Shown piece after piece: positions 35,056 through 43,496 of a stretch of 64,000 nt of DNA. The DNA lies in NCBI GenBank assembly GCA_021773075.1, contig JAJFKT010000026.1, positions 310,356 through 374,355 of the forward strand, written 5' to 3'. The notes under the pieces are model-generated. The model worked only from the letters and a program-made list of their open reading frames with translations, was not told where the DNA came from and did no database searches. The position numbers were made by a program, and so were the translations under genes. This DNA is from Woeseiaceae bacterium (GTDB lineage: Bacteria > Pseudomonadota > Gammaproteobacteria > Steroidobacterales > Woeseiaceae). Each line of letters starts with the position of its first letter. Within the stretch, counting starts at the first letter, position 1.

Positions 35056-36096
35056 GTGGCAGTTTCGTTCGACGTCGGCATACTCCCGAATCGCCCCGTA
35101 AGTGACTGCGTGAGTATGGCACGGCAAGCCGAGGAGCTGGGTTATGGCGGTGTCTGGATCGCTGATTCTCATTCTGTGATGCGCGATGCTTACGCTGTGC
35201 TTTCGATACTCGCGACACGAACAAAATCACTCACGCTTGCTGCAGGCGTCACTAATACGGTGACACGCCATCCCGTTGTCCTCGCCAATAGCTGGGCGAC
35301 TCTGCAAGAGTTGTCCGGGGGTAGGGCGGTCTGTGGTATTGGCGTCGGAGAAAGCGCAGTTCGTAATCTCGGGCTGCGACCGGAGAAGCTCGCCGTATTC
35401 GAAGAAAAAGTGCGCGTCATCCGTGCATTGATTCGGGGCGAGACGACCGAATACGAGGGACGGCAGGTTCATATGCGTTGGCCAGCAGCGGTCGACGTGC
35501 CTTTGATCATGGCTTGCTCAGGACCGAAATCTTTACGCCTTGCAGGGCGCATTGCCGATGGCGTGTTGTTTCAGGTGGGCTCGGATCCACGATTGGCGCA
35601 ATACGCGCTCGATAATATTCGTGCGGGCGCCGAAGAGGCCGGGCGGAATTTCGACGATCTGAAGCTCTATATGCGCGTTGCCTGCGCCGTGTCGGATGAC
35701 CGCGAGCGAGCGCGCAAAGAGGTGGAGGGGTACGCATCGGTTGCTGCGAATACGGTGTTTCGAACGGTACCCCGTGAATACTTTGACGATCAGCTGTACG
35801 ACGAGTTGGGCCGACTTATGACTGAATACGACTACGCGGAGCATGGCAGCAACACGTCCGGGCACCAACAATTCCTGACCGATAATATTCTCGACGCTAT
35901 CGCTATAGCGTGTACGCCAGAGGAAGCCGTGACTCGATTCCGCGGCCTAACTGACCTTGGGATAGACGGTTTCGTCTGGCCGGCAAACATGCCAGACCCG
36001 CATCCTTATATAGAAACGTTCGCAGAGCGGGTGATACCGCACGTCACCGGCAGTAAGCTAAATACGCACGCGCTATTGGGGAACGAAGATGACTGA
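35056..36096 (+). CDS. Luciferase-like (LLM) oxidoreductase, probably F420-dependent
   Basis: 346 residues from a GTG. A TIM-barrel of the bacterial luciferase-like family: AEELGYGGVWIADSH, LAAGVTNTVTRHPVVLANSW, GGRAVCGIGVGESAVRNLG, and PLIMACSGPKSLRLAGRIAD. These segments resemble F420-dependent members (methylene-tetrahydromethanopterin reductase and glucose-6-phosphate dehydrogenase branch) more than FMN monooxygenases. With all F420 biosynthesis genes nearby, F420H2-dependent reduction or F420-dependent oxidation is the best guess. It heads a tight operon with two metallo-beta-lactamase hydrolases (8-base overlap) and an OsmC protein. Confidence 0.88.
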   Translation: MAVSFDVGILPNRPVSDCVSMARQAEELGYGGVWIADSHSVMRDAYAVLSILATRTKSLTLAAGVTNTVTRHPVVLANSWATLQELSGGRAVCGIGVGESAVRNLGLRPEKLAVFEEKVRVIRALIRGETTEYEGRQVHMRWPAAVDVPLIMACSGPKSLRLAGRIADGVLFQVGSDPRLAQYALDNIRAGAEEAGRNFDDLKLYMRVACAVSDDRERARKEVEGYASVAANTVFRTVPREYFDDQLYDELGRLMTEYDYAEHGSNTSGHQQFLTDNILDAIAIACTPEEAVTRFRGLTDLGIDGFVWPANMPDPHPYIETFAERVIPHVTGSKLNTHALLGNEDD

Positions 36097-37021
36097 CAAT
36101 GAAACTCAACCGCAACAGAGTGGCCATGAACATTGCGGTATTTTCACACTGGGTGGCGATATTCCTATTCAGGGTGCATATCGTGACATTTGTTATGAGC
36201 CACTTCGCCACAAAATCTGGACAGCCAGCGAAGGCATCTACCGCACAATTTTTCTCGAAGGCAAAAAAGGCGTTACGGCATTCGATACGTTCGGAACGCC
36301 GGGAACGGCACGTGCGTACGGCGGAGCCATACAGCGAGTATTCCCGAAGAAACCAATTCACACGATCGTTTATTCGCACGATCACCTTGATCACGTCGGT
36401 TATGCGGCGGATCTTGCACCGGACGCGGACATCATCGCCCACGACTACGCGAATCAGGTCATTAGCGCGCGTGGCTCTGACGGTCAACTGCCGGCCAGTG
36501 AAGTCTGGACCGGCGAGCGCACCGAGTACAATATCGATGGCTCGCGTTTCGAACTGATTTATCCCGGACTTACACACGGCGACGGCAATATCGCCGCGTA
36601 TTTTCCCGAAGAAAAAGTCTGCTTCATGGTCGATACAGTAGCCGACGGTGTTGGCTACACGACACTCATGGACTGGCACTTGACGCATTACGTGCCGGTC
36701 ATGAAGCGTTTCTTGAGTCTCGATTGGGATCTCTGGGTGCCTGGGCACTTCTGGCCGATCACGCGAGAGCGCTTTATCGAGATACTCGGCTACTGGGAGC
36801 GCTTGTTCGAGTTCGCACAAAATGCAATTTTAGACGGCGTCGACCCACACGACTGGGATGGCCTCAACAAATACACGGACGAGAAACTTGGGCCACTGTA
36901 TGCCGATGAATTTCGTTACTACGAGTATGCGGCCATGAATTTGTCGCGCTACATGCAGGAGTACCTCTCGGGCGGATGGGGTATCGACGGCAATCTCAAA
37001 CCCGACACGACGCCGTTGTAG
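36089..37021 (+). CDS. Metallo-beta-lactamase fold hydrolase, first of a tandem pair
   Basis: 310 residues. The metal ligands are complete: HDHLDH (residues near 97-102), His in LTHGDGNIAA, Asp in FMVDTVAD, and H220 in VPGHFWP. The family covers lactonases, thioesterases, sulfatases and glyoxalase-type enzymes; this sequence has a long helical C-terminus (about 70 residues) outside the core. It overlaps the luciferase-like gene by 8 bases and is a paralogue of the next gene, so it likely acts on the product of, or substrate for, that oxidoreductase. Confidence 0.87.
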   Translation: MTDNETQPQQSGHEHCGIFTLGGDIPIQGAYRDICYEPLRHKIWTASEGIYRTIFLEGKKGVTAFDTFGTPGTARAYGGAIQRVFPKKPIHTIVYSHDHLDHVGYAADLAPDADIIAHDYANQVISARGSDGQLPASEVWTGERTEYNIDGSRFELIYPGLTHGDGNIAAYFPEEKVCFMVDTVADGVGYTTLMDWHLTHYVPVMKRFLSLDWDLWVPGHFWPITRERFIEILGYWERLFEFAQNAILDGVDPHDWDGLNKYTDEKLGPLYADEFRYYEYAAMNLSRYMQEYLSGGWGIDGNLKPDTTPL

Positions 37022-37027
37022 GAGTTA

Positions 37028-37945
37028 ATGATGAGCGAGAATCGCGGAAAATTTACACTCGAAGCGGCAGAGGCCTATCTCGCCGAAGAGCCAGATATGC
37101 AGGTTGAGAAACTTTCCAACCGTCTGTTTACAATAAGCGACGGCCAGTGTCGCACGATCTTTATTGCCGGTGAGTCGGGCGTCATCGCGTTCGATACTTT
37201 CGGTACGCCGGGCCGCGCACGTGCCTACAAGAAGGCGATTGAAGCGACGCTGCCGGGGCAAACGATCAATGCCATCGTGTACTCGCATGATCACCTGGAT
37301 CACGCGGGGTTTGCCGCCGATCTCGCCCCGGACGCCGAGATCATCGCCGACGAACTCTGCGCCAAGGTCATAAAATGTCGTGAGGCTGACGGGCAGGTAC
37401 AACCGACGCGCGTCCTGGCGGGCGAGCGAAACGAGATCAATGTTGACGGCGTCGATTTGGTCTTGCTCAATCCGGGGCCGACGCACGGTTCCGGCAACAT
37501 GGCAGCTTACTTCGCGGAAGAGGGCGTATTATTCTCGAGCGACACGATTCTCGCGAACGCAAAGTATGGCTTTATGCCCGACTATCATTTTGCGAACTTT
37601 GTGAAGTATATGCGTGGATTCCTGGAGCTTTCGTGGGACCGGTTCGTGCCGGGCCGTTACGAGATGACGAACCGCGCTGGTTTTGAGCGGGGCATTGAGT
37701 TTGTCGACGACATCATGACGGCCTGCCAACAAGCGTTCGCCAATTTCGTTCCGATCTGGTTGTACGATCCGATGAAGGGCTTCGTTGGTCAGCAGCTCGG
37801 TGAGAAATACGGCGATCTCGAGGGCTTCGATGGCCACATTGGCCAGATGTCGATTCGCATCGTGCATCACTACCTGATGGGCGGCTGGGGTCTCGAAGAC
37901 ACGCCTGAGCCAGCTGTGTTGCTCGAAGATAAGGTCAGTCTGTGA
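37028..37945 (+). CDS. Metallo-beta-lactamase fold protein, second of the pair, missing one metal ligand
   Basis: 305 residues (ATG at 37028 or 37031 after GGAG at 37021). It is clearly a duplicate of the preceding protein: HDHLDHAGFAADLAPDAEII, PTHGSGNMAAYF and FSSDTIL match. The final His of the family (VPGH in the neighbour) is Arg210 here (VPGRYEM, codon CGT at 37655-37657, one base from CAT). One zinc site is therefore probably altered or lost. It may be a non-catalytic partner or have a mono-metal mechanism. The stop overlaps the OsmC start (GTGA). Confidence 0.85.
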   Translation: MMSENRGKFTLEAAEAYLAEEPDMQVEKLSNRLFTISDGQCRTIFIAGESGVIAFDTFGTPGRARAYKKAIEATLPGQTINAIVYSHDHLDHAGFAADLAPDAEIIADELCAKVIKCREADGQVQPTRVLAGERNEINVDGVDLVLLNPGPTHGSGNMAAYFAEEGVLFSSDTILANAKYGFMPDYHFANFVKYMRGFLELSWDRFVPGRYEMTNRAGFERGIEFVDDIMTACQQAFANFVPIWLYDPMKGFVGQQLGEKYGDLEGFDGHIGQMSIRIVHHYLMGGWGLEDTPEPAVLLEDKVSL

Positions 37946-39147
37946 GCAGGTCCGCAGCATCAATTCAGGCGAGTGCTTTTCCACTTGTCTTCAAGGTTGG
38001 CGATAGTTCATCTCTGCCCGAAGCGAGCAATAATAATGGCGACCATATCGCTATTCGTACATACGCTCGGGCACTCGAGGGTATGCAAAAGGAAGCAATC
38101 GTTCACAACGGATTCACGAATTCTGCATGGCGTATGGTCTCCGACGAAGGACCCTGGCTCAACGGTACAGACTTGTCTTCATTTCCATTGGGTTTCTTTT
38201 CCGCTGGCATGGCGGCATCGCTTGCGTCCGAGATAGTTGCGTTAGCGAAGCAACGAGGCATCGCAATCCAGAACCTGCAATTGATACAGGATGCGCGATA
38301 CACGCAGGAAGGTTCTGCCCTGAAAAGGACGATGACCGGATCGGCATTGCCAATCGAGACGGAGGTGAGCATCACAAGCGACGCGTCAAATGCAGACGTT
38401 CAGGAACTTGTTCTGCACGCATTGGCGGCGTCACCGGCCGATGCGATTATGCGGACGGCGCTCCAAAATAGCTTTCGAACGACGCTGAACGGTAAGGAGA
38501 TTGGCGTTCGGAAAGTAAAAATGTCGACGACGCCCGAGGCAGATGATCCACAGGATCTATTTTCCCCAATAAGCCCCGCCGATGCGGCAAGTTTCGCCGA
38601 GGACATCATTCAAAAACAGGAAGGCTCAGATACTTCGGGCGACAAGACAGCTGCATCATCAATCGGATATGCCGTTGAGCAAAAACGTGTCGTGCAGGTT
38701 CGTGCTGTGCTTGGTCTTCGTGACGATGGCCTGAAGACGATCCAGACTCAGTGTATTCAGCCTTCTGGCGGCAGCGTCTTCAATTTTCTTAGCGATGATT
38801 CTGCGGAACTCGGCGGCCAGGGACGAGCGCCTACTGGACTCGACTATATTTCTGCCGGCGTTTCGTTTTGTTTCATGACCCAGATTGGCCGTTTTGTGAA
38901 ACAAGTGAAACAGGACCTGCAGTCTTACGCTATCGTTCAGGACAGCCGATTTAGTTTACCTGGTTCATCTGCAAAGCCGGACCGGGCGGGCACGGCGCAG
39001 CCAGTGGATACTCACGTGTTTTTGACCTCCGGCGCGGATGACGAAGCGAACCGGGTGCTGGTCGATATGGGTGAGAAAACCTGTTACTTGCACGCCTGCT
39101 ATCGCGGCATCGCCAAAACCCGGTTGCAGCTCCTAAAGCGGGACTAA
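37942..39147 (+). CDS. Tandem OsmC-like protein, one repeat without redox cysteines
   Basis: 401 residues from a GTG. Two OsmC/Ohr-like modules are seen, roughly 15-200 and 235-400. In the second, the two family cysteines appear as C310 (SAGVSFCFMTQIGRF) and C381 (GEKTCYLHACYR), a plausible peroxide-reducing pair. In the first, the same positions hold Ser: S93 (FFSAGMAASLASEI) and S164 (LAASPADAIM). OsmC proteins reduce organic hydroperoxides as dimers, so this could be an internal pseudo-dimer with a single active side. Being last in the LLM-MBL-MBL operon, it may deal with peroxides or bind a hydrophobic intermediate. It runs 15 bases into the convergent M24 gene. Confidence 0.72.
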   Translation: MSRSAASIQASAFPLVFKVGDSSSLPEASNNNGDHIAIRTYARALEGMQKEAIVHNGFTNSAWRMVSDEGPWLNGTDLSSFPLGFFSAGMAASLASEIVALAKQRGIAIQNLQLIQDARYTQEGSALKRTMTGSALPIETEVSITSDASNADVQELVLHALAASPADAIMRTALQNSFRTTLNGKEIGVRKVKMSTTPEADDPQDLFSPISPADAASFAEDIIQKQEGSDTSGDKTAASSIGYAVEQKRVVQVRAVLGLRDDGLKTIQTQCIQPSGGSVFNFLSDDSAELGGQGRAPTGLDYISAGVSFCFMTQIGRFVKQVKQDLQSYAIVQDSRFSLPGSSAKPDRAGTAQPVDTHVFLTSGADDEANRVLVDMGEKTCYLHACYRGIAKTRLQLLKRD

Positions 39148-40320
39148 TTCGGTTTCGCTGCCATCGTAGGCCACGATCGCGGTACCCGATAGCGGCTCGC
39201 CGCCGTCCGGCGTAACGCGGTAGGTCTCCTGAAAATACAGCGAGTGCGTGCGTTCGTCGTTCATGACATGTGGATGCATCGAGCACACCATATTTTCCGG
39301 CAGAATGAAGTCGAAGCCTTCTCCGATGCGTGGGAATTCGATCATTGTCATGCCTATGGAATGGCCGCAAACGTGGCCCGAGCGATATCCACGATCCACG
39401 AACGGTTTCATGCAAATGCGGTGCACCTCATCCGCCGGTCGACCGGCTTTCATGTGTTCGCGCGTCAATTCGTGAAATTCCTGCTGCGCGGCCATCATAT
39501 CCGCCGTGATGTCATCCATGCCGTTGGGCATCAGTGGACGAGAATACTCTACCCAATGACCACCTTCTCCGGAGATCTCAAGCCCGTACATCATTCCGTC
39601 GCTCGCCTGTACCGGGCGGTTTGACGGGAACACCATCTGTGGGAGTAGAGAGCCGTTCGGTCCGATTTGCACCATGTCCATCGTGTTGCGCGCACAGCCG
39701 GCAGCCGAAAATACATTCTCTGCAACGCCCATGAGTTCAGCTTCGGTCTTGCCAGGCTCGTAAGCCTTCATGACTTCCAGTACACCGCGTTTATTGATGT
39801 CCATTGAATGACGCACCGAGGCAATTTCCTCGTCAGATTTTTGCGCACGCGCATAGTCAAACGGTATGTCGAAATCGACTAATTCAAAATCTTTTGCAGC
39901 CAGAGCGGAGTAGTCGCGAACATTAATGATGTACTCATAGCCGTATATGCCAACCTTTTTCGCGCCTTTGTCTGCAAGGTAGTCGGCCATCCATTCACCA
40001 CAATGCGCGGGCAGTTCCCGGTGTTTGAGAAATGTCGCGCTGTGATCGCCGACCCAGGTTGCCTCACGCGGAAACACGGCGACCGGATCGCTGTCGGGCG
40101 TGATCACGACGTAGGCGTAGCGATGCAGAATCAGGAATCCCGCCAGATAACGAATGGCACCTTCAAAGCCTGAGTATTCACTGCCGCTGACAATCAGCGC
40201 GTCCAGACCATGTTCTTCCATTGCAGCACGAACGTTGTTGTAGCGGCGGTCAATCTCCGACTGACTCGAACGAAAGCGATTGACGTAGTCGGTGGCGACT
40301 TCCTGTTGTGCTGTACTCAT
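39133..40320 (-). CDS. M24 pita-bread fold hydrolase (creatinase/prolidase-like)
   Basis: 395 residues. An N-terminal creatinase-like domain is followed by the M24 fold (KSDEEIASVRHSMDINKRGV, CGHSIGMTMIEFPRIGEGFD, FQETYRVTPDGGE). In true metallopeptidases two Asp lie in a D-x10-D pattern before a TRT; here the matching stretch reads GLEISGEGGHWVEYSRP (E248, E258), so the canonical Asp pair is not kept while the His and the later Glu residues are. It may be metal-free like creatinase or bind metal differently. It is the last gene of an operon with two PanE-like reductases (4-base overlap). Confidence 0.82.
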   Translation of the reverse strand: MSTAQQEVATDYVNRFRSSQSEIDRRYNNVRAAMEEHGLDALIVSGSEYSGFEGAIRYLAGFLILHRYAYVVITPDSDPVAVFPREATWVGDHSATFLKHRELPAHCGEWMADYLADKGAKKVGIYGYEYIINVRDYSALAAKDFELVDFDIPFDYARAQKSDEEIASVRHSMDINKRGVLEVMKAYEPGKTEAELMGVAENVFSAAGCARNTMDMVQIGPNGSLLPQMVFPSNRPVQASDGMMYGLEISGEGGHWVEYSRPLMPNGMDDITADMMAAQQEFHELTREHMKAGRPADEVHRICMKPFVDRGYRSGHVCGHSIGMTMIEFPRIGEGFDFILPENMVCSMHPHVMNDERTHSLYFQETYRVTPDGGEPLSGTAIVAYDGSETELVPL

Positions 40321-41243
40321 TTTTGGTTCTCCAGGGTCCAGGAGTGCTCCAGTCCCTTGATCATGCCTGTGACAGCTTCGTTAAGTGGGCAGGGTACACC
40401 CACATCGCGACCAATGGCGGCTATCCCTGCATTCAAGGCGTCGACTTCAGTAGGGCGTTGTGCCTCGACATCTTGCAGCATGCTGGGTTTGTGATTGTAA
40501 GCAACTTCTCTGCCGTGATCGATCATCTTGTCAGGGTCGTCGTCGAGAACGATCCCTAAAGCATCCGCAACGGCGACCCCTTCTTTGGCCAGCGCAGACA
40601 TAAGCAGCCGAACGCCCGGTTGATCACATGCGACGCCATGCGGCAAACGCGTCAGTGCGCCCATGGCATTGGACGCGGAGTTGAAGATAAGTTTAGTCCA
40701 TTGCGCGCCACGTGCATCCTCCATTGCGATGACATCGAGGCCGGCACGCTTGCAGGCGTCGGCAAGTTTCGTGACTTCTTCCATGCTCGCGGGCTTGGGA
40801 GCGAACGGGCCGATCCAGGTGCTGCCGCCGGTGTCCTGGTTGCAAACACCGGGCGCTGAAATATGTCCGGCTGGAAATGTTGTGCCCGTAATAACCCGCG
40901 GCACGTATTCAGAGATAATCTCTTCGCTACCAACACCATTTTGTACCGAGCACACGGCGCCGTCGGCAAAAATAGCTGCTGTGGCTTCCATAGCCGCTCG
41001 CGTATGCAGTGTCTTGACTGCAATGATTCCCAATTCGCAAGACGGTATTTCTGCAGCGTCGCTGCGCGCATTGAGTTTGGCAACGAAGTCACTCTTGCCC
41101 GTCAGTCGCAGGCCGTTGGCATTAATGGCATCAACATGTTCTTTGTACGGGTCGTATGCCCAGACTTCCACATCATCCAGGCGGCCAAGGTGAGCGGCGA
41201 ACAAACTGCCGATTGCACCACAGCCAATAATACAGACTCTCAT
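40317..41243 (-). CDS. Ketopantoate reductase-like NAD(P)-dependent reductase (paralogue 2)
   Basis: 308 residues of the ApbA/PanE family: the dinucleotide loop CIIGCGAIGSLFAAHLG, IIAVKTLHTRAAME, the SVQNGVGSEE segment, and the C-terminal helical domain with the catalytic lysine candidate in AQWTKLIFNSASNAMGALT. Family members reduce 2-oxo acids to 2-hydroxy acids. Duplicated copies next to an M24 hydrolase and far from pantothenate genes suggest a catabolic 2-oxo acid, not ketopantoate. It overlaps the M24 gene by 4 bases and follows its paralogue by 13. Confidence 0.88.
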   Translation of the reverse strand: MRVCIIGCGAIGSLFAAHLGRLDDVEVWAYDPYKEHVDAINANGLRLTGKSDFVAKLNARSDAAEIPSCELGIIAVKTLHTRAAMEATAAIFADGAVCSVQNGVGSEEIISEYVPRVITGTTFPAGHISAPGVCNQDTGGSTWIGPFAPKPASMEEVTKLADACKRAGLDVIAMEDARGAQWTKLIFNSASNAMGALTRLPHGVACDQPGVRLLMSALAKEGVAVADALGIVLDDDPDKMIDHGREVAYNHKPSMLQDVEAQRPTEVDALNAGIAAIGRDVGVPCPLNEAVTGMIKGLEHSWTLENQK

Positions 41244-41256
41244 TTGCTACTCCCGA

Positions 41257-42216
41257 TTAGGACTTTCGCTTCCAACTCGTTTCATGGGCCTTGACGAGTC
41301 GGTACATGGTTTCGTGATAGGGCGCAGGAATGCCTGCTTTGTGAGCTTCACGTACGATTGAGCCGGTTATCCAGTCGACCTCGGTGAGGCGCCGGTTCCG
41401 CACGTCGTCAAGCATTGAGGTGATGTGGCCGTACTCGTCATCGCCACTTTGGCCATGGTTTACAGCCTGCACGTTCATTTTCCAGGGGTCGCCGGCGATG
41501 ATCACGCCGCGTGCCTCGGCAATGTGTTTACCTTCGGCCATCATGTCGAAAACCAGATGGCCCAGATCACTTATCTCATTGCGCTCGGCAAATGCTTTGA
41601 TGTGCGGCAGGTTCGTGATGGCGCCGATGCTGTTAACGGCAGAATTAAATATCAGTTTTGACCATTGATGCGGTAACAGATCTTCGTAGGCCTCAGCTTT
41701 GAGGCCGGAGCGATTGATCAACGCCTCAAGCTCCGTGACGAATTCGAATGGCGCACCATGCTCGGCCCATGGCCCCATCCATGTTGCCGTATCCAGTTCG
41801 TACTCAACGTGGGTATCGGAGTGTTTGACACCGCTCATGAATGTTACGCCGGAGATAAGAGGCCAGTCGCCGAATTGCCGCACCGCTTCCTCACAACCAA
41901 GACCATTTTGTACCAGCAGGAGTTTCGCGTTTGGAAAATGACCCTGTAAGCCTTCCGCACTCGCTGCCACAGCCGTCGCTTTGGTCGCGAGAATGATCAG
42001 GTCAACATCGCCAAGTTCGGCTGGATTCGTCGATGCGCGGACGGTCGCGTTGAGCTGCGATTTTCCACTGATTCTCAATCCGTCTTCGTTGAGCTCACGG
42101 GCATGTGATTCACGCCGTGTCAGCACTGTGGTCTCGACCAGGCTTGCAAGGTGGCCGACAAACAGACTGCCGATAGCACCCGCACCGACCACGCAAACTT
42201 TGTTGATGTTTTGCAT
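41257..42216 (-). CDS. Ketopantoate reductase-like NAD(P)-dependent reductase (paralogue 1)
   Basis: 319 residues; same family and layout as the next gene: CVVGAGAIGSLFVGHLASL, LIILATKATAVAAS, LLVQNGLGCEEAV, and HQWSKLIFNSAVNSIGAIT with the catalytic-lysine region. The two share a common C-terminal WIGP/WMGP feature and end with a similar CPLNE / PAPYHE helix, showing duplication. It is first in the minus-strand operon, 122 bases downstream of the AraC gene, and likely reduces a branched 2-oxo acid or a related ketone. Confidence 0.88.
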   Translation of the reverse strand: MQNINKVCVVGAGAIGSLFVGHLASLVETTVLTRRESHARELNEDGLRISGKSQLNATVRASTNPAELGDVDLIILATKATAVAASAEGLQGHFPNAKLLLVQNGLGCEEAVRQFGDWPLISGVTFMSGVKHSDTHVEYELDTATWMGPWAEHGAPFEFVTELEALINRSGLKAEAYEDLLPHQWSKLIFNSAVNSIGAITNLPHIKAFAERNEISDLGHLVFDMMAEGKHIAEARGVIIAGDPWKMNVQAVNHGQSGDDEYGHITSMLDDVRNRRLTEVDWITGSIVREAHKAGIPAPYHETMYRLVKAHETSWKRKS

Positions 42217-42338
42217 ATTCTTTTTTGGTGCAGGGTATCCCGTTGGCTAGCAGGAAATAGTAAACACGGCGTCTGAGAACGTCTTGCTTGACGCTGCAGA
42301 AGTGATTGATTTTCTGCGCAATTGATAAGCGGTAGTGA

Positions 42339-43310
42339 CTACTTTCTTGCTTCCACGCTGCCGAATCGCTTGCGCAACCCACTTGGCGAAATATCGAAAC
42401 GGCTCTTGAATGCGCGACTGAAATGCGCCGGGTCGTTGAAACCTCGTCGAAACGCAATTTCGCTGACTCGCATATGGCTCATGTTCGGATCGAGCAGGTC
42501 CTCTCGCGTCGCCTTAAGACGGCGTTCCCACAACCATTTGCTCACGGATATTCCAGCCTGGTGAAACAGACTGTGCAGATAGCGCATTGAAATACCGTTC
42601 GCCTGTGCGATTTTCTCAGGTGATAGCTCGGAGTCCATGAAATTATTTTCCATATACTCGAGCGTGCGCCGAAACAGTGCAGACTGTTGTCTATGCTGCT
42701 GCTCGTAGTCGTGATCGGCCTCGGAACGCAATATGGCTGCCGTCAGCTCCATAAGGCTTTCCGCGAGCGTATATTGCTCGCTCTCAATGAATGTGTCGCC
42801 CTCAGAGGCCAGAGACTTCAACATCGTGTGAACGATCGTCACCAAACCGCCCGGCGGCATTAGCCGAGCGCGGAATTTCCGGTCTTTTTGGTGTGCCAGA
42901 ATACGCTCTTTATAAATTGCATTGGGTATGTGCAATATCAGGCGCTGGCTTTGTTGCGTGTGAATAACCGTGTAGGGTTCGCCTGCCGACATGAGCGACA
43001 ATCCGCCCGGATGGTGCGTGAATTCGGTATCCCCCTGCTTTATCAGAACCGTACCTTCAATCTGAGTCGCGAGCAGGAAATCGTCGTTGGCATCCTGAGC
43101 GATGTCCCGGTTGCGGCGGTAGATGGCAATCGGATCGATGCAGATATCAAACAACTCGAGCTTGGCGAATGGCAATTCCCGACAGGTGAAATTTTGGATC
43201 GGCTGGCCGTGAACTTCGGTCGCGACCGCAACATGGGCTTTGCGAACCATTTCCTGCAGCTCAGAGTCGTTGCTCGAAATGCTATTTTCGCTGTTGCGGG
43301 AGGCTGCCAT
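42339..43310 (-). CDS. AraC family regulator
   Basis: 323 residues. An N-terminal ligand/dimer domain (about 45-215) of the AraC_binding_2 kind is followed by two helix-turn-helix units: LSPEKIAQANGISMRYLHSL and VSEIAFRRGFNDPAHFSRAF, ending SPSGLRKRF. Usually an activator of nearby catabolic genes. It is divergent from the fumarylacetoacetate-hydrolase-like/M20/fbiC operon (186-base gap) and is upstream of the PanE/M24 operon, so it could control either. TGCGC occurs twice in that gap (43362-43366 and 43388-43392), a possible pair of half-sites. Confidence 0.88.
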   Translation of the reverse strand: MAASRNSENSISSNDSELQEMVRKAHVAVATEVHGQPIQNFTCRELPFAKLELFDICIDPIAIYRRNRDIAQDANDDFLLATQIEGTVLIKQGDTEFTHHPGGLSLMSAGEPYTVIHTQQSQRLILHIPNAIYKERILAHQKDRKFRARLMPPGGLVTIVHTMLKSLASEGDTFIESEQYTLAESLMELTAAILRSEADHDYEQQHRQQSALFRRTLEYMENNFMDSELSPEKIAQANGISMRYLHSLFHQAGISVSKWLWERRLKATREDLLDPNMSHMRVSEIAFRRGFNDPAHFSRAFKSRFDISPSGLRKRFGSVEARK

Positions 43311-43496
43311 ATAAGGACGTTATTGCACCGTAAAGTTAAGCTGGCTCTGTGTCCTGGGGGATGCGCGCACAGTCAACCAATAACACGTGCGCAGGCAAGA
43401 CAGCCATTGTCGGCAAGCCTACCATAATTCACGACTTATCCAGCGGGTAGCGGACCTTACTTTCAGGCTCGTGTCGCGCAAACTACAGGACCGAAT

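Noticed and set aside
40317-42216. Pantothenate biosynthesis (panE) genes
   Set aside because: Two tandem copies with an M24 hydrolase and no panB/panC nearby argue for a catabolic role.
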